DNA of 64,000 nt from Alcanivoracaceae bacterium (GCA_029212745.1 JARGOL010000017.1:1-64000), one strand, 5' to 3'; numbered from the stretch's first letter, positions 43,176-52,678 are shown. Program-made: numbers and translations. Notes: generated from the sequence alone by a model not told the origin.

Positions 43176-46110
43176 CTTTTACCAGCTGTTTGCGATTGCG
43201 GTCGGCTACCTGCTGTTTTTGTTCCTGGTGGCCTGGATCACCGACCGCGGCTACCTGCCTGCGCGGCTGGTCCGTCACCCGGTGGTGTACGTGCTGTCCC
43301 TGGGCGTGTTCTGCAGTGCCTGGGCCATTTATGGCAGCGTCGGTTATGCCCACCAGTACGGCTACAACTACGTGGCCTACTTCCTCGGCATCTCCGGCGC
43401 CTTCCTGCTGGCGCCGATCCTGCTGGCACCGATCCTTCGCCTGACCACGACCTACCAGCTGGGATCGCTGGCTGACCTGTTTGCATTCCGCTTCCGCAGC
43501 CGGGCGGCCGGCGCCCTGACCACCCTGATCATGCTCGCCAGCATGCTTCCGTTGCTGAGCCTGCAGATCAAGGCCGTGGCCGAATCCATGGAGGTCCTCA
43601 GCGGCGCCCCGGAGCCAATGAATATCGCCGCCTGGTTCTGCGGCCTGATCACCCTGTTCGCCATCCTGTTTGGCGCCCGCCACGCCACCGCCCGGGAAAA
43701 GCACGAGGGCCTGGTGGTGGCCATCGCCACCGAATCCCTGATCAAGCTGCTGGCCTTCGGCGCGGTGGCCCTGATAGGCCTGTTCGATGTCTTTGATGGC
43801 CCGGCCGGGCTCAGCGCCTGGCTGGAACAGCACCCGGAAATGCTGGCGCGGCTCTACTTTCCCCTGCAGGACGGCACCTGGCACAGCCTGGTGCTGGCAT
43901 TCTTCGTCTCCGCCGTGGTGATGCCGCACATGTTCTACATGGCGTTCACCGAAAACCTCAACCCGCGCGCACTTATCACCGCCAGCTGGGGCCTGCCACT
44001 GCTGCTGCTGGGCATGGCCATCTGCGTGCCCATCATTCTCTGGGCGGCCCTGCACGAACAGGTGGCGACACCGGCGGACTACTTTACCCTGGGCCTGAGC
44101 CACAACTTCGGCGGCAACGGCGCCGTGCTTGCCTACATTGCCGGCCTCGCCGGCGCCAGCGGCATGCTGATTGTCGCCACCCTGGCACTGTCGGCCATGT
44201 GCCTGCACCACTTCGTGCTACCGCTGCGTCGTCCGCAGCCGGGCGAAGACCTGTACCAGTGGCTGCTCTGGGCCCGGCGTATCCTGATCGGCGTGATCCT
44301 CGCCCTCGCCTATGTGTTCTACGCCTGGACCGGGCACCGGCACACACTGACCGAGCTCGGTGTGCTGTCGTTCGTGGCCACCCTGCAGTTTGTCCCCGGG
44401 CTGGTGGGCACCCTTTTCTGGCCCATGGCCAACCGCTTTGGCCTGTTCGCCGGCCTGATGGTGGGCTTCACCATCTGGATGCTGACCCTGGTCATTCCCA
44501 CCATTACCCCGGGCTGGCAATTCACCCCGCTGCTGGAATTACTGGATATCCGCTTTGCCGACCCGGCCAGCATCTGGCACACCATTGCCCTGTTCTCCGT
44601 TGGCGCCAACGGCGTGGTGTTCGTGCTGGTGTCACTGTTCACCCCGACCTCGCCGGCGGAACAGGGTGCCGCAGAGGCCTGCGCCGTGGACAGCCTGCGC
44701 CGGCCCTACCGCTGGGAACTGGAAGCCAATGACGTGGACGACTTCATCCAGTCACTGGGTGACCCGCTTGGCGCCGTTACCGCGCAGCGCGAAGTGGACC
44801 TGGCCCTGCGCGATCTCAACCTGTCGCGCAGTGAAACCCGGCCCTATGCCCTGCGGCGACTGCGCGACCAGCTGGAGACCAACCTGTCCGGCTTGCTAGG
44901 CCCGTCTGTGGCGCACCAGATGGTGGACGACCACCTGCCCTACAAACCCCAGGGCGAGGAGGAAACCAGCGAAGACATCCAGTTCATCGAGTCGCGCCTG
45001 GAGCAGTACCGTAACCGCCTCTCCGGCCTCGCCGCCGAGCTCGACAGCCTGCGCCGCTTTCACCGCCAGACACTGCTTGAGCTTCCCATGGGCGTGGTCA
45101 GCCTGGGCCAGGACGGCGAGATCATCGGCTGGAACCTGGCCATGGAAACCCTCACCGGCATCAGCGGCCGGCGCATGGTGGGCTCGCGCCTGGCCAACCT
45201 GCCGCAACCCTGGCGCGCCCTGTTCCTGGAATTTGCCATGGGTGACATCAGCCGCATTCCCCAGCAACAGATCCAGGTGGACGGCGAATCGCGCTGGCTC
45301 AGCCTGCACAAGTCGGTCATCCACGGCTCCCTCGACGGAGAGCGGGATGCCGGCCAGGTAATCGTGGTGGAAGACATCACCGATCTGCGGGCACTGGAAA
45401 GCCGCCTGGCGCACAACGAGCGGCTGGCATCCATCGGCCGCCTGGCGGCTGGCGTGGCCCATGAAATCGGTAACCCGGTCACCGCCATCGCCTGCCTGAC
45501 CCAGAACCTGGCCCATGGCAGCGACGAGGAACTGAACCAGAACGCCGACCAGATCCTGGCGCAGACACGGCGCATTTCACGCATCGTCGAGTCACTGGTG
45601 ACGTTCAGCCACAGCGGCGGCCACTCACCCAGCGAAGAGGTGCCGGTTGCAGTCCACGATGTGGCCGACGAGGCCATCGCCCTGTTGCGCCTGGACCCGG
45701 ACCGCAAGCAGCAGGCATTCGACAACGGCATCGCCACAGGCATCGAGGTGCGTGGCGACCCGCAGCGACTGCTGCAGGTATTCGTCAACCTGCTCACCAA
45801 CGCCTCGGATGCCACCGACAACAGTGACCCGATCTGCCTGCAGGCCAGCACCGACAGCGATGTGGTCACCATCACGGTGGAAGACCGCGGTCACGGCATC
45901 CGCCGCGAACTGCAGGACACCCTGTTCGAACCCTTCGTCACCAGCAAGCCACCGGGCAAGGGAACCGGGCTTGGACTGGCGCTGGTTTACAGTATTATCG
46001 AGGATCATCATGGCAGTATTCAGGTTGACAGCCCCATCGTTCACGACCGGGGCACGCGCTTTACACTGAAATTGCCACGGTACCGGCAAAGCACACAGGT
46101 CCAGTCATGA
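43165..46110 (+). CDS. cbrA: Sensor histidine kinase CbrA with SLC5-type transporter domain
   Basis: Membrane sensor of the CbrA/CbrB system that governs carbon-nitrogen balance and amino-acid use. The 981-residue protein joins a sodium/solute symporter domain of 12-13 helices (about 1-500), a linker, a PAS domain (about 625-735), a HisKA domain with GVAHEIGNPVTA (His near 766) and an ATPase domain with GTGLGLALVYSIIEDH. The ATG at 43165 overlaps cbrX; a TTG seven codons earlier is less likely. It overlaps cbrB by 4 bases. Whether the symporter half transports histidine here, as in Pseudomonas, is not visible. Confidence 0.95.
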   Translation: MGFSFYQLFAIAVGYLLFLFLVAWITDRGYLPARLVRHPVVYVLSLGVFCSAWAIYGSVGYAHQYGYNYVAYFLGISGAFLLAPILLAPILRLTTTYQLGSLADLFAFRFRSRAAGALTTLIMLASMLPLLSLQIKAVAESMEVLSGAPEPMNIAAWFCGLITLFAILFGARHATAREKHEGLVVAIATESLIKLLAFGAVALIGLFDVFDGPAGLSAWLEQHPEMLARLYFPLQDGTWHSLVLAFFVSAVVMPHMFYMAFTENLNPRALITASWGLPLLLLGMAICVPIILWAALHEQVATPADYFTLGLSHNFGGNGAVLAYIAGLAGASGMLIVATLALSAMCLHHFVLPLRRPQPGEDLYQWLLWARRILIGVILALAYVFYAWTGHRHTLTELGVLSFVATLQFVPGLVGTLFWPMANRFGLFAGLMVGFTIWMLTLVIPTITPGWQFTPLLELLDIRFADPASIWHTIALFSVGANGVVFVLVSLFTPTSPAEQGAAEACAVDSLRRPYRWELEANDVDDFIQSLGDPLGAVTAQREVDLALRDLNLSRSETRPYALRRLRDQLETNLSGLLGPSVAHQMVDDHLPYKPQGEEETSEDIQFIESRLEQYRNRLSGLAAELDSLRRFHRQTLLELPMGVVSLGQDGEIIGWNLAMETLTGISGRRMVGSRLANLPQPWRALFLEFAMGDISRIPQQQIQVDGESRWLSLHKSVIHGSLDGERDAGQVIVVEDITDLRALESRLAHNERLASIGRLAAGVAHEIGNPVTAIACLTQNLAHGSDEELNQNADQILAQTRRISRIVESLVTFSHSGGHSPSEEVPVAVHDVADEAIALLRLDPDRKQQAFDNGIATGIEVRGDPQRLLQVFVNLLTNASDATDNSDPICLQASTDSDVVTITVEDRGHGIRRELQDTLFEPFVTSKPPGKGTGLGLALVYSIIEDHHGSIQVDSPIVHDRGTRFTLKLPRYRQSTQVQS

Positions 46111-47456
46111 GCCACATTCTCATTGTCGAAGACGAACCGGTTATCCGGGGCGCGCTGCGCAAACTGCTGGAACGCCACGACCATTCCGTGGCCGAGGCGG
46201 AATCTGTGGAACAGGCCCATGATCTGGACCCGGCCGATTTCGACCTGGTCATCAGTGACCTGCGACTGCCGGGCGCGCCCGGCACCGAGCTGATGACCCG
46301 CTTCCCGTCCACGCCGGTACTGATCATGACCAGCTATGCCAGCCTTCGCTCGGCCGTGGATGCCATGAAGATGGGCGCGGTCGACTACATCGCCAAACCG
46401 TTTGACCACGACGAAATGGTCATGGCGGTGGACCGCATTCTCAAGGAAAAGCACATCAGCCGGCATAACGATGTCATGCGCGCCGACCTGGCCCGCAACT
46501 GGCCGGTAACCAACATCATCGGCGACAGCGACCCCATGCAGGCCTTGCTCGACCAGGTACGCAAACTGGCCAGCACCGACACCAGCGCCCTGATTCGCGG
46601 CGAATCCGGCACCGGCAAGGAATTGATTGCCCGCTCCCTGCACGAGCACAGCGAGCGCCGCAGCGCCCCGATCATCACCGTCAACTGCTCCGCCATCGCG
46701 GCCGAACAGCTGGAGGCCGAACTGTTCGGCGTGGAAAAAGGCGCTTTTGAGGGCGCCCACAGCAACCAGCGCGGCCTGGCCGAGTCCGCCGATGGCGGCA
46801 CCCTGTTCCTGGATGACGTCGACCACCTGCCGGTGGACGCCCAGGCACGCCTGCTGCGGCTGCTGGAAGAAGGCGAAATCCGCCGTGTGGGCAGCCTGGC
46901 CGGGCGCAAGATCAATGTGCGCATCATCGTCGCCACCCACAACGACCTGGCCGCCTGCGTCCAGCGCGGCGACTTCCGCGAAGACCTGTTCTACCGCCTC
47001 AACGTGGTGGAACTGCGCCTGCCACCGCTGCGCGAGCGTGGCCACGACCTGCAGCAGCTGGCGGACGCCGCCCTGGAGCGGGCCTGCGAACGGCTGGGCC
47101 GGCCCAACCTGTCGATCAGCGAAGAAGCCCGTGACGCCATGCAGCGCTATTACTGGCCGGGCAACGTGCGTGAGCTGGAAAACGCCATCGAGCGGGCCGC
47201 CATACTGGCGGAGGATGGGGCCATCAGTGCCGATCTGCTGGGCATCGACCCCAGCGCCAAGGCACCGCGGCAGCTGGCCGACCCGCAGGAGGAATTGTCG
47301 CTGGAGGATTACTTCGCCCGATTCGTGCTGGAGAACCAGGACCAGATGACCGAGACCGAGCTGGCCCGGAAACTGGGCATCAGCCGCAAGTGCCTGTGGG
47401 AACGCCGCCAGCGCCTGGGCATCCCGCGCAGCAAGCAGGCCAGCAGCGGCGGCTGA
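46107..47456 (+). CDS. cbrB: NtrC-family response regulator CbrB with variant GAFEGA loop
   Basis: Sigma-54-dependent activator paired with CbrA. The 449-residue protein has a receiver domain (phospho-acceptor Asp near 51 in ISDLRLPG), an AAA+ domain with GESGTGKE (Walker A, from 165) and LFLDDVDHL (Walker B), and a Fis-type HTH at the end (ELARKLGISRKCLWERRQRLG). The sigma-54 contact loop, normally GAFTGA, reads GAFEGA at residues 212-217. In Pseudomonas CbrB activates the sRNA gene crcZ, which lies directly downstream, as a CrcZ-like RNA does here. Confidence 0.95.
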   Translation: MSHILIVEDEPVIRGALRKLLERHDHSVAEAESVEQAHDLDPADFDLVISDLRLPGAPGTELMTRFPSTPVLIMTSYASLRSAVDAMKMGAVDYIAKPFDHDEMVMAVDRILKEKHISRHNDVMRADLARNWPVTNIIGDSDPMQALLDQVRKLASTDTSALIRGESGTGKELIARSLHEHSERRSAPIITVNCSAIAAEQLEAELFGVEKGAFEGAHSNQRGLAESADGGTLFLDDVDHLPVDAQARLLRLLEEGEIRRVGSLAGRKINVRIIVATHNDLAACVQRGDFREDLFYRLNVVELRLPPLRERGHDLQQLADAALERACERLGRPNLSISEEARDAMQRYYWPGNVRELENAIERAAILAEDGAISADLLGIDPSAKAPRQLADPQEELSLEDYFARFVLENQDQMTETELARKLGISRKCLWERRQRLGIPRSKQASSGG

Positions 47457-47467
47457 CGCCGACGAAC

Positions 47468-47485
47468 GGTTACCCTGGTGTTACC
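47468..47485 (+). promoter_or_regulatory. Candidate CbrB upstream activating sites for the CrcZ-like RNA
   Basis: GGTTACC (47468-47474) and TGTTACC (47479-47485) are direct repeats 11 bases apart, one helical turn, just after the cbrB stop. An inverted GTAACC lies at 47547-47552. TGTTAC-like half-sites are what I recall for CbrB binding in Pseudomonas. A GG (47530-47531) and GC (47541-47542) in AGGCTTCACGTTGCAAG resemble a sigma-54 -24/-12 pair but are one base too close. Confidence 0.4.
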
Positions 47486-47553
47486 TTCCTACACAGAATT
47501 CACACAGTTGCAGGCCTGACCCCTTAACAGGCTTCACGTTGCAAGCGTAACCC

Positions 47554-47814
47554 TTTGAATTTTAAAGCCTTCTTTCAATTTGCAAAGGCGGACACATATC
47601 GTCACGATTAACTCACGCCAGCTAACAACAACAACGACGGCGTAACAGGCTCTCAGCCACACAACAAAAACAACGGGCTGACACCAAGAACAACAACTCC
47701 AGAGCCGATGCAGTGTTTGGTCGCATAGCGACCGTTGGCAAAATCAGAAAGAAAACAATAACAACAATAGAATCAGCGCAATAGGGATCACAGGTTCGCC
47801 TGTGGTCCCTTTTT
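47554..47814 (+). ncRNA. crcZ: CrcZ-like small RNA (Hfq/Crc decoy)
   Basis: The cbrB-pcnB intergenic region has no good gene on either strand but carries four A-rich motifs of the AAN/CA type: AACAACAACAACG (from 47624), AACAAAAACAACGG (from 47661), AAGAACAACAACTCC (from 47686) and AAAACAATAACAACAATAG (from 47752). Such motifs bind Hfq together with Crc. In Pseudomonas CrcZ sits at this exact place, is activated by CbrB and sequesters Hfq to relieve catabolite repression. A GGTCGC-ATA-GCGACC hairpin (47719-47733) and a strong terminator complete it. The 5' end is a guess; about 260 nt is shorter than the roughly 400 nt of P. aeruginosa CrcZ. Confidence 0.8.
47783..47814 (+). terminator. Terminator of the CrcZ-like RNA
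   Basis: A 12-bp stem, AGGGATCACAGG with CCTGTGGTCCCT (one U-G pair), closes on a TTCG tetraloop and is followed by four T residues. A UUCG loop makes it unusually stable. Confidence 0.93.
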
Positions 47815-47934
47815 CAATTCTGGCCCCGGCAAATATGCCCGCGCGTGCAGCAGACCCCGGCAACCCAGCCTCCCGACTGTGTTCGCAAAGTGATACCATC
47901 GCGCACTTGCCCATCATGCGGAACACCCCAGCAC

Positions 47935-49302
47935 ATGTTGCGAAAACTTCCAGGCTTTATGACACGACTGATCGGAAGAGGTTCCTCGACCCGTTTGCCG
48001 GTGCCGGACATTCATACCCGTGATCACCATACGATCTCGCGCAAGGACATCAGCAAGCCCGCCCTTGATGTGCTCTACGGATTGCACAAGGCCGGCTACA
48101 AGGCGTTCCTGGTGGGCGGCAGCCTGCGTGACCTGCTCACTGGCGGCCACCCCAAGGACTTTGACGTCGCCACCGACGCACCCCCCGAGGCAGTGGAAAA
48201 GCTGTTCCGGCGCAGCCGCATCATCGGCCGGCGCTTTCGCATCGTTCATGTCTACTTCGGCCGTGATGTCATCGAGGTGGCCACCTTCCGGGCGCTCGCC
48301 GATGACCATGACGAGCAACGGCAGAGCGACGACGGCATGCTCCTGCGCGACAATGTCTACGGCACCATCGAGGAAGATGCGCTGCGCCGTGATTTCACCA
48401 TCAACGCGCTTTATTACAACATTGCCGACTTTACCCTTTATGACTTTGTCGGCAGCCTCAAGGACATCGAAAAGCGCCGCATCCGCCTGATTGGCGACCC
48501 GGAAACGCGCTATCGCGAAGACCCGGTGCGTATGCTGCGTGCGGCGAGATTTGCCGCCAAGATGCAGTTCGACATCGACCCGGCCACGGAAAAGCCGATC
48601 CATCAGCTTAACGAACTGCTCTATCAGGTGCCGGCGGCACGCCTGTTTGATGAAGTCCTGAAGCTGTTTCTTGGCGGCTATGCGCGCCAGTCACTGGCGA
48701 GCCTGCAACAGCTCGGACTGCTGGAAATCCTGTTCCCGTCGCTGGCCCATCACCTGCATGATTCCGCCGACAAGCAGGTCTGGCAACGCATGCTGGAAGC
48801 GGCCATGGACAACACCGATGCGCGCCTGGCGCGCGGCAAGCCGGTGACACCGGCGTTCCTGTATGCGGTGCTGCTGTGGCCGGATGTCCGCGCCCGTTAC
48901 CAGCAGCTTTGTGACAGCGGCATGCCGGCGGCACCGGCCATGAACAAGGCTGCCACCGCTGCCTTGCAGGAACAGCTGCAGGTGACTTCCATACCGAAAC
49001 GCTTTTCCTCGGTCATGCGTGATATCTGGGCATTGCAGACGCGCCTGCATGTCCGCCACGGCAACCGCGCCGAGGCACTGGTCACGCAGCCGAAGTTCCG
49101 CGCCGGTTACGACTTCCTGCTGCTGCGCGAAGAAAGCGGCGAACTGGAGCCGGGCCTGGGCGACTGGTGGACCCGCTACCAGGATGCCCACCCGGATCAG
49201 CGTGAGGCCATGGCCAGCAAGGTCAAGCCCAGCGGCGGCAAACCACGACGCAAACGCCGCCGCCGGCGCAAACCGCGGCCGGACAGTGGCGGCGATGACT
49301 GA
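47935..49302 (+). CDS. pcnB: Poly(A) polymerase I
   Basis: Adds poly(A) tails to RNA 3' ends, marking them for decay by PNPase and other exonucleases. The 455-residue protein has the nucleotidyltransferase motif LVGGSLRDLLTGGHPKDFDV with its D-x-D, RDFTINALYYN further on, and a strongly basic tail (PRRKRRRRRKPR). Starts at 47935 (MLRKLPGF) or 47959 (MTRLIGRG) fit the family; neither has a strong ribosome-binding site. It follows the CrcZ-like RNA and overlaps folK by 8 bases. Confidence 0.95.
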   Translation: MLRKLPGFMTRLIGRGSSTRLPVPDIHTRDHHTISRKDISKPALDVLYGLHKAGYKAFLVGGSLRDLLTGGHPKDFDVATDAPPEAVEKLFRRSRIIGRRFRIVHVYFGRDVIEVATFRALADDHDEQRQSDDGMLLRDNVYGTIEEDALRRDFTINALYYNIADFTLYDFVGSLKDIEKRRIRLIGDPETRYREDPVRMLRAARFAAKMQFDIDPATEKPIHQLNELLYQVPAARLFDEVLKLFLGGYARQSLASLQQLGLLEILFPSLAHHLHDSADKQVWQRMLEAAMDNTDARLARGKPVTPAFLYAVLLWPDVRARYQQLCDSGMPAAPAMNKAATAALQEQLQVTSIPKRFSSVMRDIWALQTRLHVRHGNRAEALVTQPKFRAGYDFLLLREESGELEPGLGDWWTRYQDAHPDQREAMASKVKPSGGKPRRKRRRRRKPRPDSGGDD

Positions 49303-49819
49303 CACCGCCTGCATTGGCCTGGGCAGTAACCTGGGCGATTGCGAACAGACGCTTTACCGGGCATTACGTGCCCTGCATGCGTACCCGGGCATCCGCGTGG
49401 ACGCGGTCTCGCCCCTGTATGCCAGCAAACCGGTGGGGCCGCAGGACCAGCCCGACTTTCTCAATGGCGCCGCCCGCCTGCGCACCTCCCTGTCTGCCCT
49501 GCAACTGCTCGACGTGATGCAGGCTATCGAACGCGATGAGGGACGGGTGCGTCACCGGCACTGGGGCGAACGGACCCTGGACCTGGACCTGCTGCTGTTT
49601 GCCGACCAGCAGATAGACGATGCCCGGCTGGTGGTGCCCCATGCCCATCTGTGCGAGCGTGAGTTTGTCCTGCGCCCGCTGGCAGACATCGCCGGGTCCT
49701 GGCAGATCCCGGCAACCGGCCTGTCGGTGGCCGATGCCCTGGCCGCATGCAATGCGCAGGGGGTCTGGTACCATGGCCCGTGTAACTGGCATATCACGGG
49801 TGGCCATGAATCCGACTAG
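49295..49819 (+). CDS. folK: 2-amino-4-hydroxy-6-hydroxymethyldihydropteridine diphosphokinase
   Basis: Transfers pyrophosphate from ATP to 6-hydroxymethyl-7,8-dihydropterin in folate synthesis. The 174-residue protein has IGLGSNLGDCEQTL at its start and RHWGERTLDLDLLLF, the family signature with the Mg-binding Asp pair. It starts inside the end of pcnB (8-base overlap) and overlaps the deoxynucleoside kinase gene by 14 bases. Confidence 0.95.
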   Translation: MTDTACIGLGSNLGDCEQTLYRALRALHAYPGIRVDAVSPLYASKPVGPQDQPDFLNGAARLRTSLSALQLLDVMQAIERDEGRVRHRHWGERTLDLDLLLFADQQIDDARLVVPHAHLCEREFVLRPLADIAGSWQIPATGLSVADALAACNAQGVWYHGPCNWHITGGHESD

Positions 49820-50477
49820 CATCAGGGACCAGCGTGCGCTGCCCCGCTTCATTGCCGTTGAAGGGCCCATCGGCGTCGGCAAGACGACACTGGCGCGGCG
49901 CCTGGCAGAGACGTTCAACTACGACATGCTGCTTGAACAGGCGGAAGAAAACCCGTTCCTGCACCGCTTCTATGAGGAGCCGGCGCGTTACGCACTGCAG
50001 ACCCAGCTGTTCTTCCTGTTCCAGCGTGCCCAGCAATTGCGCGACCTGTCGCAGAATGACCTGTTCGAGCAGGTGCGCATCAGCGACTTCCTGATGGAGA
50101 AGGACCGGCTGTTTGCCGAAGTCACCCTGGATAAGGACGAATTTGCGCTGTACGACAACGTCTACCAGCACCTGACCCTGAATGCGCCGACACCGGATCT
50201 GGTGATTTACCTGCAGGCGCCGGTGGCTGTGCTGCAGGAACGCATCCAGCGGCGCGGCATCAGCCACGAGCAGCCGATCACCGGCGACTACCTGGAGCGG
50301 CTCAACGACGCCTATGCCCGGTTCTTCCACTTCTACGATGACGCGCCACTGCTGATCGTCAATGCCACTGACATCGACCTGGTCAACAATGACCGCGACT
50401 TCCAGCAACTGGTGGATCACGCACTGGACATCCGTTCCGGGCGTCACTACTTTAATCCGCGCCCGCTGGCGGGCTGA
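49806..50477 (+). CDS. Deoxynucleoside kinase
   Basis: A 223-residue salvage kinase of the deoxyguanosine/deoxyadenosine kinase family. The P-loop is [10 protein letters not shown] near the start, an ERS/DRL-type segment appears as MEKDRLFAE, and the LID-like [11 protein letters not shown] follows. Substrate preference (dG, dA or others) cannot be told. The ATG at 49806 is chosen; a GTG two codons upstream is possible. A kinase of this kind also lies between folK and panB in Pseudomonas. Confidence 0.9.
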   Translation: MNPTSIRDQRALPRFIAVEGPIGVGKTTLARRLAETFNYDMLLEQAEENPFLHRFYEEPARYALQTQLFFLFQRAQQLRDLSQNDLFEQVRISDFLMEKDRLFAEVTLDKDEFALYDNVYQHLTLNAPTPDLVIYLQAPVAVLQERIQRRGISHEQPITGDYLERLNDAYARFFHFYDDAPLLIVNATDIDLVNNDRDFQQLVDHALDIRSGRHYFNPRPLAG

Positions 50478-50488
50478 CGGAGGATTCC

Positions 50489-51277
50489 ATGGCTGTAACA
50501 CTGCGCACCCTGCACAAGTACCGTGCCGACAAACAGAAGTTTTCCGTGCTGACGGCCTATGACGCCTGTTTTGCCCAACGCATCAGCGAAGCCGGCATCG
50601 ACGTCATGCTGGTGGGCGATTCCCTTGGCATGGTGCTGCAGGGCCATGACAGCACCGTGCCGGTGAGCGTCGCCGACATGGCCTACCACACCGCCGCCGT
50701 GGCCCGCGGCAATACCGGCAGCCTGGTGATGGCCGACATGCCGTTCATGGCCGCTGCCACGCTGGAGCGCGCCCTTGATGCGGCCACCACCCTGATGCAG
50801 GCTGGCGCCAACATGGTCAAGCTGGAAGGTGCCGGATGGCTGGCTGATACCATCGCCGTGCTCAAACGCAACGGCGTACCGGTGTGCGCACACCTGGGCC
50901 TGACACCACAGTCGGTGAACGCCTTTGGCGGCTACCGGGTGCAGGGCCGTGACGAAGACACCGCCCGGCAACTGATTGATGATGCCCTGGCACTGGAGGC
51001 GGCCGGCGCCGATGTGCTGCTGCTTGAATGCGTGCCCCGGGCGGTCACAGCGAAGCTGGTGGCGTCGGTGTCAGTGCCGGTGATCGGCATCGGCGCCGGT
51101 CCGGAATGTGACGGCCAGGTCCTGGTGATGCACGACCTGCTGGGCGTCAGCCCCGGCAAGCCGGCCCGCTTCGTGCGCAATTTCCTGGCCGGCAACGACA
51201 GCATTGAAGCCGCGTTCCGGGCGTACGACCGCGCCATCAAGGACGGCAGCTTTCCGGCCGACGAACACTGTTTCTGA
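50489..51277 (+). CDS. panB: 3-methyl-2-oxobutanoate hydroxymethyltransferase
   Basis: First step of pantothenate synthesis: transfers a hydroxymethyl group from methylene-THF to 2-oxoisovalerate to give ketopantoate. The 262-residue TIM-barrel enzyme has [17 protein letters not shown] (Mg-binding Asp) and [26 protein letters not shown] lies 6 bases before the ATG. It is followed by panC after 25 bases. Confidence 0.97.
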   Translation: MAVTLRTLHKYRADKQKFSVLTAYDACFAQRISEAGIDVMLVGDSLGMVLQGHDSTVPVSVADMAYHTAAVARGNTGSLVMADMPFMAAATLERALDAATTLMQAGANMVKLEGAGWLADTIAVLKRNGVPVCAHLGLTPQSVNAFGGYRVQGRDEDTARQLIDDALALEAAGADVLLLECVPRAVTAKLVASVSVPVIGIGAGPECDGQVLVMHDLLGVSPGKPARFVRNFLAGNDSIEAAFRAYDRAIKDGSFPADEHCF

Positions 51278-51302
51278 TCCGCGCCCGCGAACTGGACACC
51301 CT

Positions 51303-52157
51303 ATGCAGACCGTAACCACCATCGCTGACGTTCGCGCCCAGGTCGCCGACTGGAAACGCCAGGGCCTGCGCGTCGCTTTCGTGCCGACCATGGGCAACCT
51401 GCACGCCGGCCATATCAGCCTGGTGACCGAAGCCCGCCGACGCGCCGACCGCGTGGTTGCCAGCATCTTCGTCAACCCGACCCAGTTCGGCCCCAGCGAG
51501 GATTTTGACGCCTACCCGCGCACACTGGCAGCAGACCAGGAGAAACTGGCCGCAGCGAGCTGTGACCTGCTGTTCGCCCCCACCGTGGATGAAATGTATC
51601 CGCGCGCCAACAGCACCTGGGTAGACGTGGACCAGCTCGGCGACTTTCTCTGCGGCGCCAACCGGCCCGGCCACTTCCGCGGCGTCACCACCGTGGTATC
51701 GAAACTGCTGCATATCGTGCAGCCGGACATCGCCTGCTTCGGTGAAAAGGATTTCCAGCAGCTGGCCATCATTCGCCGAATGGTGGAGGATCTGTTCTTC
51801 CCGGTGGAGATCGTCGGCGTTGACACAGCCCGGGAGGACAACGGCCTGGCCATGAGTTCCCGCAATGGCTATCTCAGCGCCGCGGAAAAGCAGCAGGCTG
51901 CCACCCTGCAGCAGGTCCTGCAGGCCATGTGCGCCGCCATCGAGGCCGGTGAAAGCGACTTCAGGGCGCTTGAGAGTAAATACTCGCAAACCCTCAGCGA
52001 CAAGGGTTTTAAGGTGGATTACCTTACCGTGGCTGATGCCGACACACTGGCTCCCGCCCAGTTGCCGCACCGCCCGCTGGTGATCGCCGTTGCGGCCAAG
52101 CTCGGCAGCACGCGATTGATAGACAATGTCCGGGTCGGCGTTGAGCGTGACCGGTGA
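51303..52157 (+). CDS. panC: Pantothenate synthetase
   Basis: Joins pantoate and beta-alanine using ATP. The 284-residue protein has FVPTMGNLHAGHISLV (HIGH-like nucleotide site) and FVNPTQFGPSEDFDAYPR, plus a KMSKS-like MSSRNGYLS loop near residue 187. The ATG at 51303 is chosen by homology; the frame is open 33 codons upstream inside panB. panD follows after 95 bases, giving a full panBCD set. Confidence 0.97.
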   Translation: MQTVTTIADVRAQVADWKRQGLRVAFVPTMGNLHAGHISLVTEARRRADRVVASIFVNPTQFGPSEDFDAYPRTLAADQEKLAAASCDLLFAPTVDEMYPRANSTWVDVDQLGDFLCGANRPGHFRGVTTVVSKLLHIVQPDIACFGEKDFQQLAIIRRMVEDLFFPVEIVGVDTAREDNGLAMSSRNGYLSAAEKQQAATLQQVLQAMCAAIEAGESDFRALESKYSQTLSDKGFKVDYLTVADADTLAPAQLPHRPLVIAVAAKLGSTRLIDNVRVGVERDR

Positions 52158-52252
52158 TTCAGGCATACTGGCGCGCCATTTTCGGCACTGATGCCTGATT
52201 TGAAGCGCTAAGGCGTTTTCCGTATTACAGGGTAGCAAGTGAGGATTTAGCC

Positions 52253-52633
52253 ATGCAGTGCACCATGCTCAAAGCCAAACTGCACCAGGCCCGCGTCACC
52301 CACGCGGAACTGGAATATGAAGGTTCCTGCGCCATTGATGGTGATCTGCTGGATATGGCAGGCATCCTCGAGTATGAACAGATCCAGATCTACAACGTGG
52401 ACAACGGCGAGCGTTTCACCACTTACGCCATCCGCGCTGAAGAAGGCTCGCACATGATCTCGGTGAACGGCGCTGCCGCACACCTGGCCAAGCCGGGCGA
52501 CCGCGTGATCATCTGTGCCTACGCCAACTACTCCTCTGCGGAGCTGATCAATTTCAAGCCGCGCCTGATCTACATGGCCGAGGGCAACGCTGTGAAAGGC
52601 TCCAGCAACGCGATTCCGGTGCAGGTCGCCTGA
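52253..52633 (+). CDS. panD: Aspartate 1-decarboxylase
   Basis: Makes beta-alanine from aspartate. The 126-residue proenzyme self-cleaves between Gly24 and Ser25 (YEGSC) to form its pyruvoyl cofactor. [21 protein letters not shown] and [11 protein letters not shown] are the recognisable stretches. The ATG at 52253 has GAGG 8 bases upstream; an ATG four codons later is the usual family start. In some gammaproteobacteria cleavage needs PanM/PanZ, which was not seen here. Confidence 0.97.
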   Translation: MQCTMLKAKLHQARVTHAELEYEGSCAIDGDLLDMAGILEYEQIQIYNVDNGERFTTYAIRAEEGSHMISVNGAAAHLAKPGDRVIICAYANYSSAELINFKPRLIYMAEGNAVKGSSNAIPVQVA

Positions 52634-52654
52634 GCCTTGCGCAGCCATTGAAAG

Positions 52655-52678
52655 AACCGGCCGCTGGCCGGTTTTTTT
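52655..52678 (+). terminator. Terminator after panD
   Basis: AACCGGCC and GGCCGGTT pair across a GCT loop and run into T residues (to 52678). It closes the pcnB-to-panD operon. In Pseudomonas pgi sits between panD and acs; it is absent here. Confidence 0.92.

Noticed and set aside
47744-47926. Short minus-strand open frame across the CrcZ terminator
   Set aside because: It runs through the inverted repeat of a terminator, has no ribosome-binding site and no similarity to a known family.
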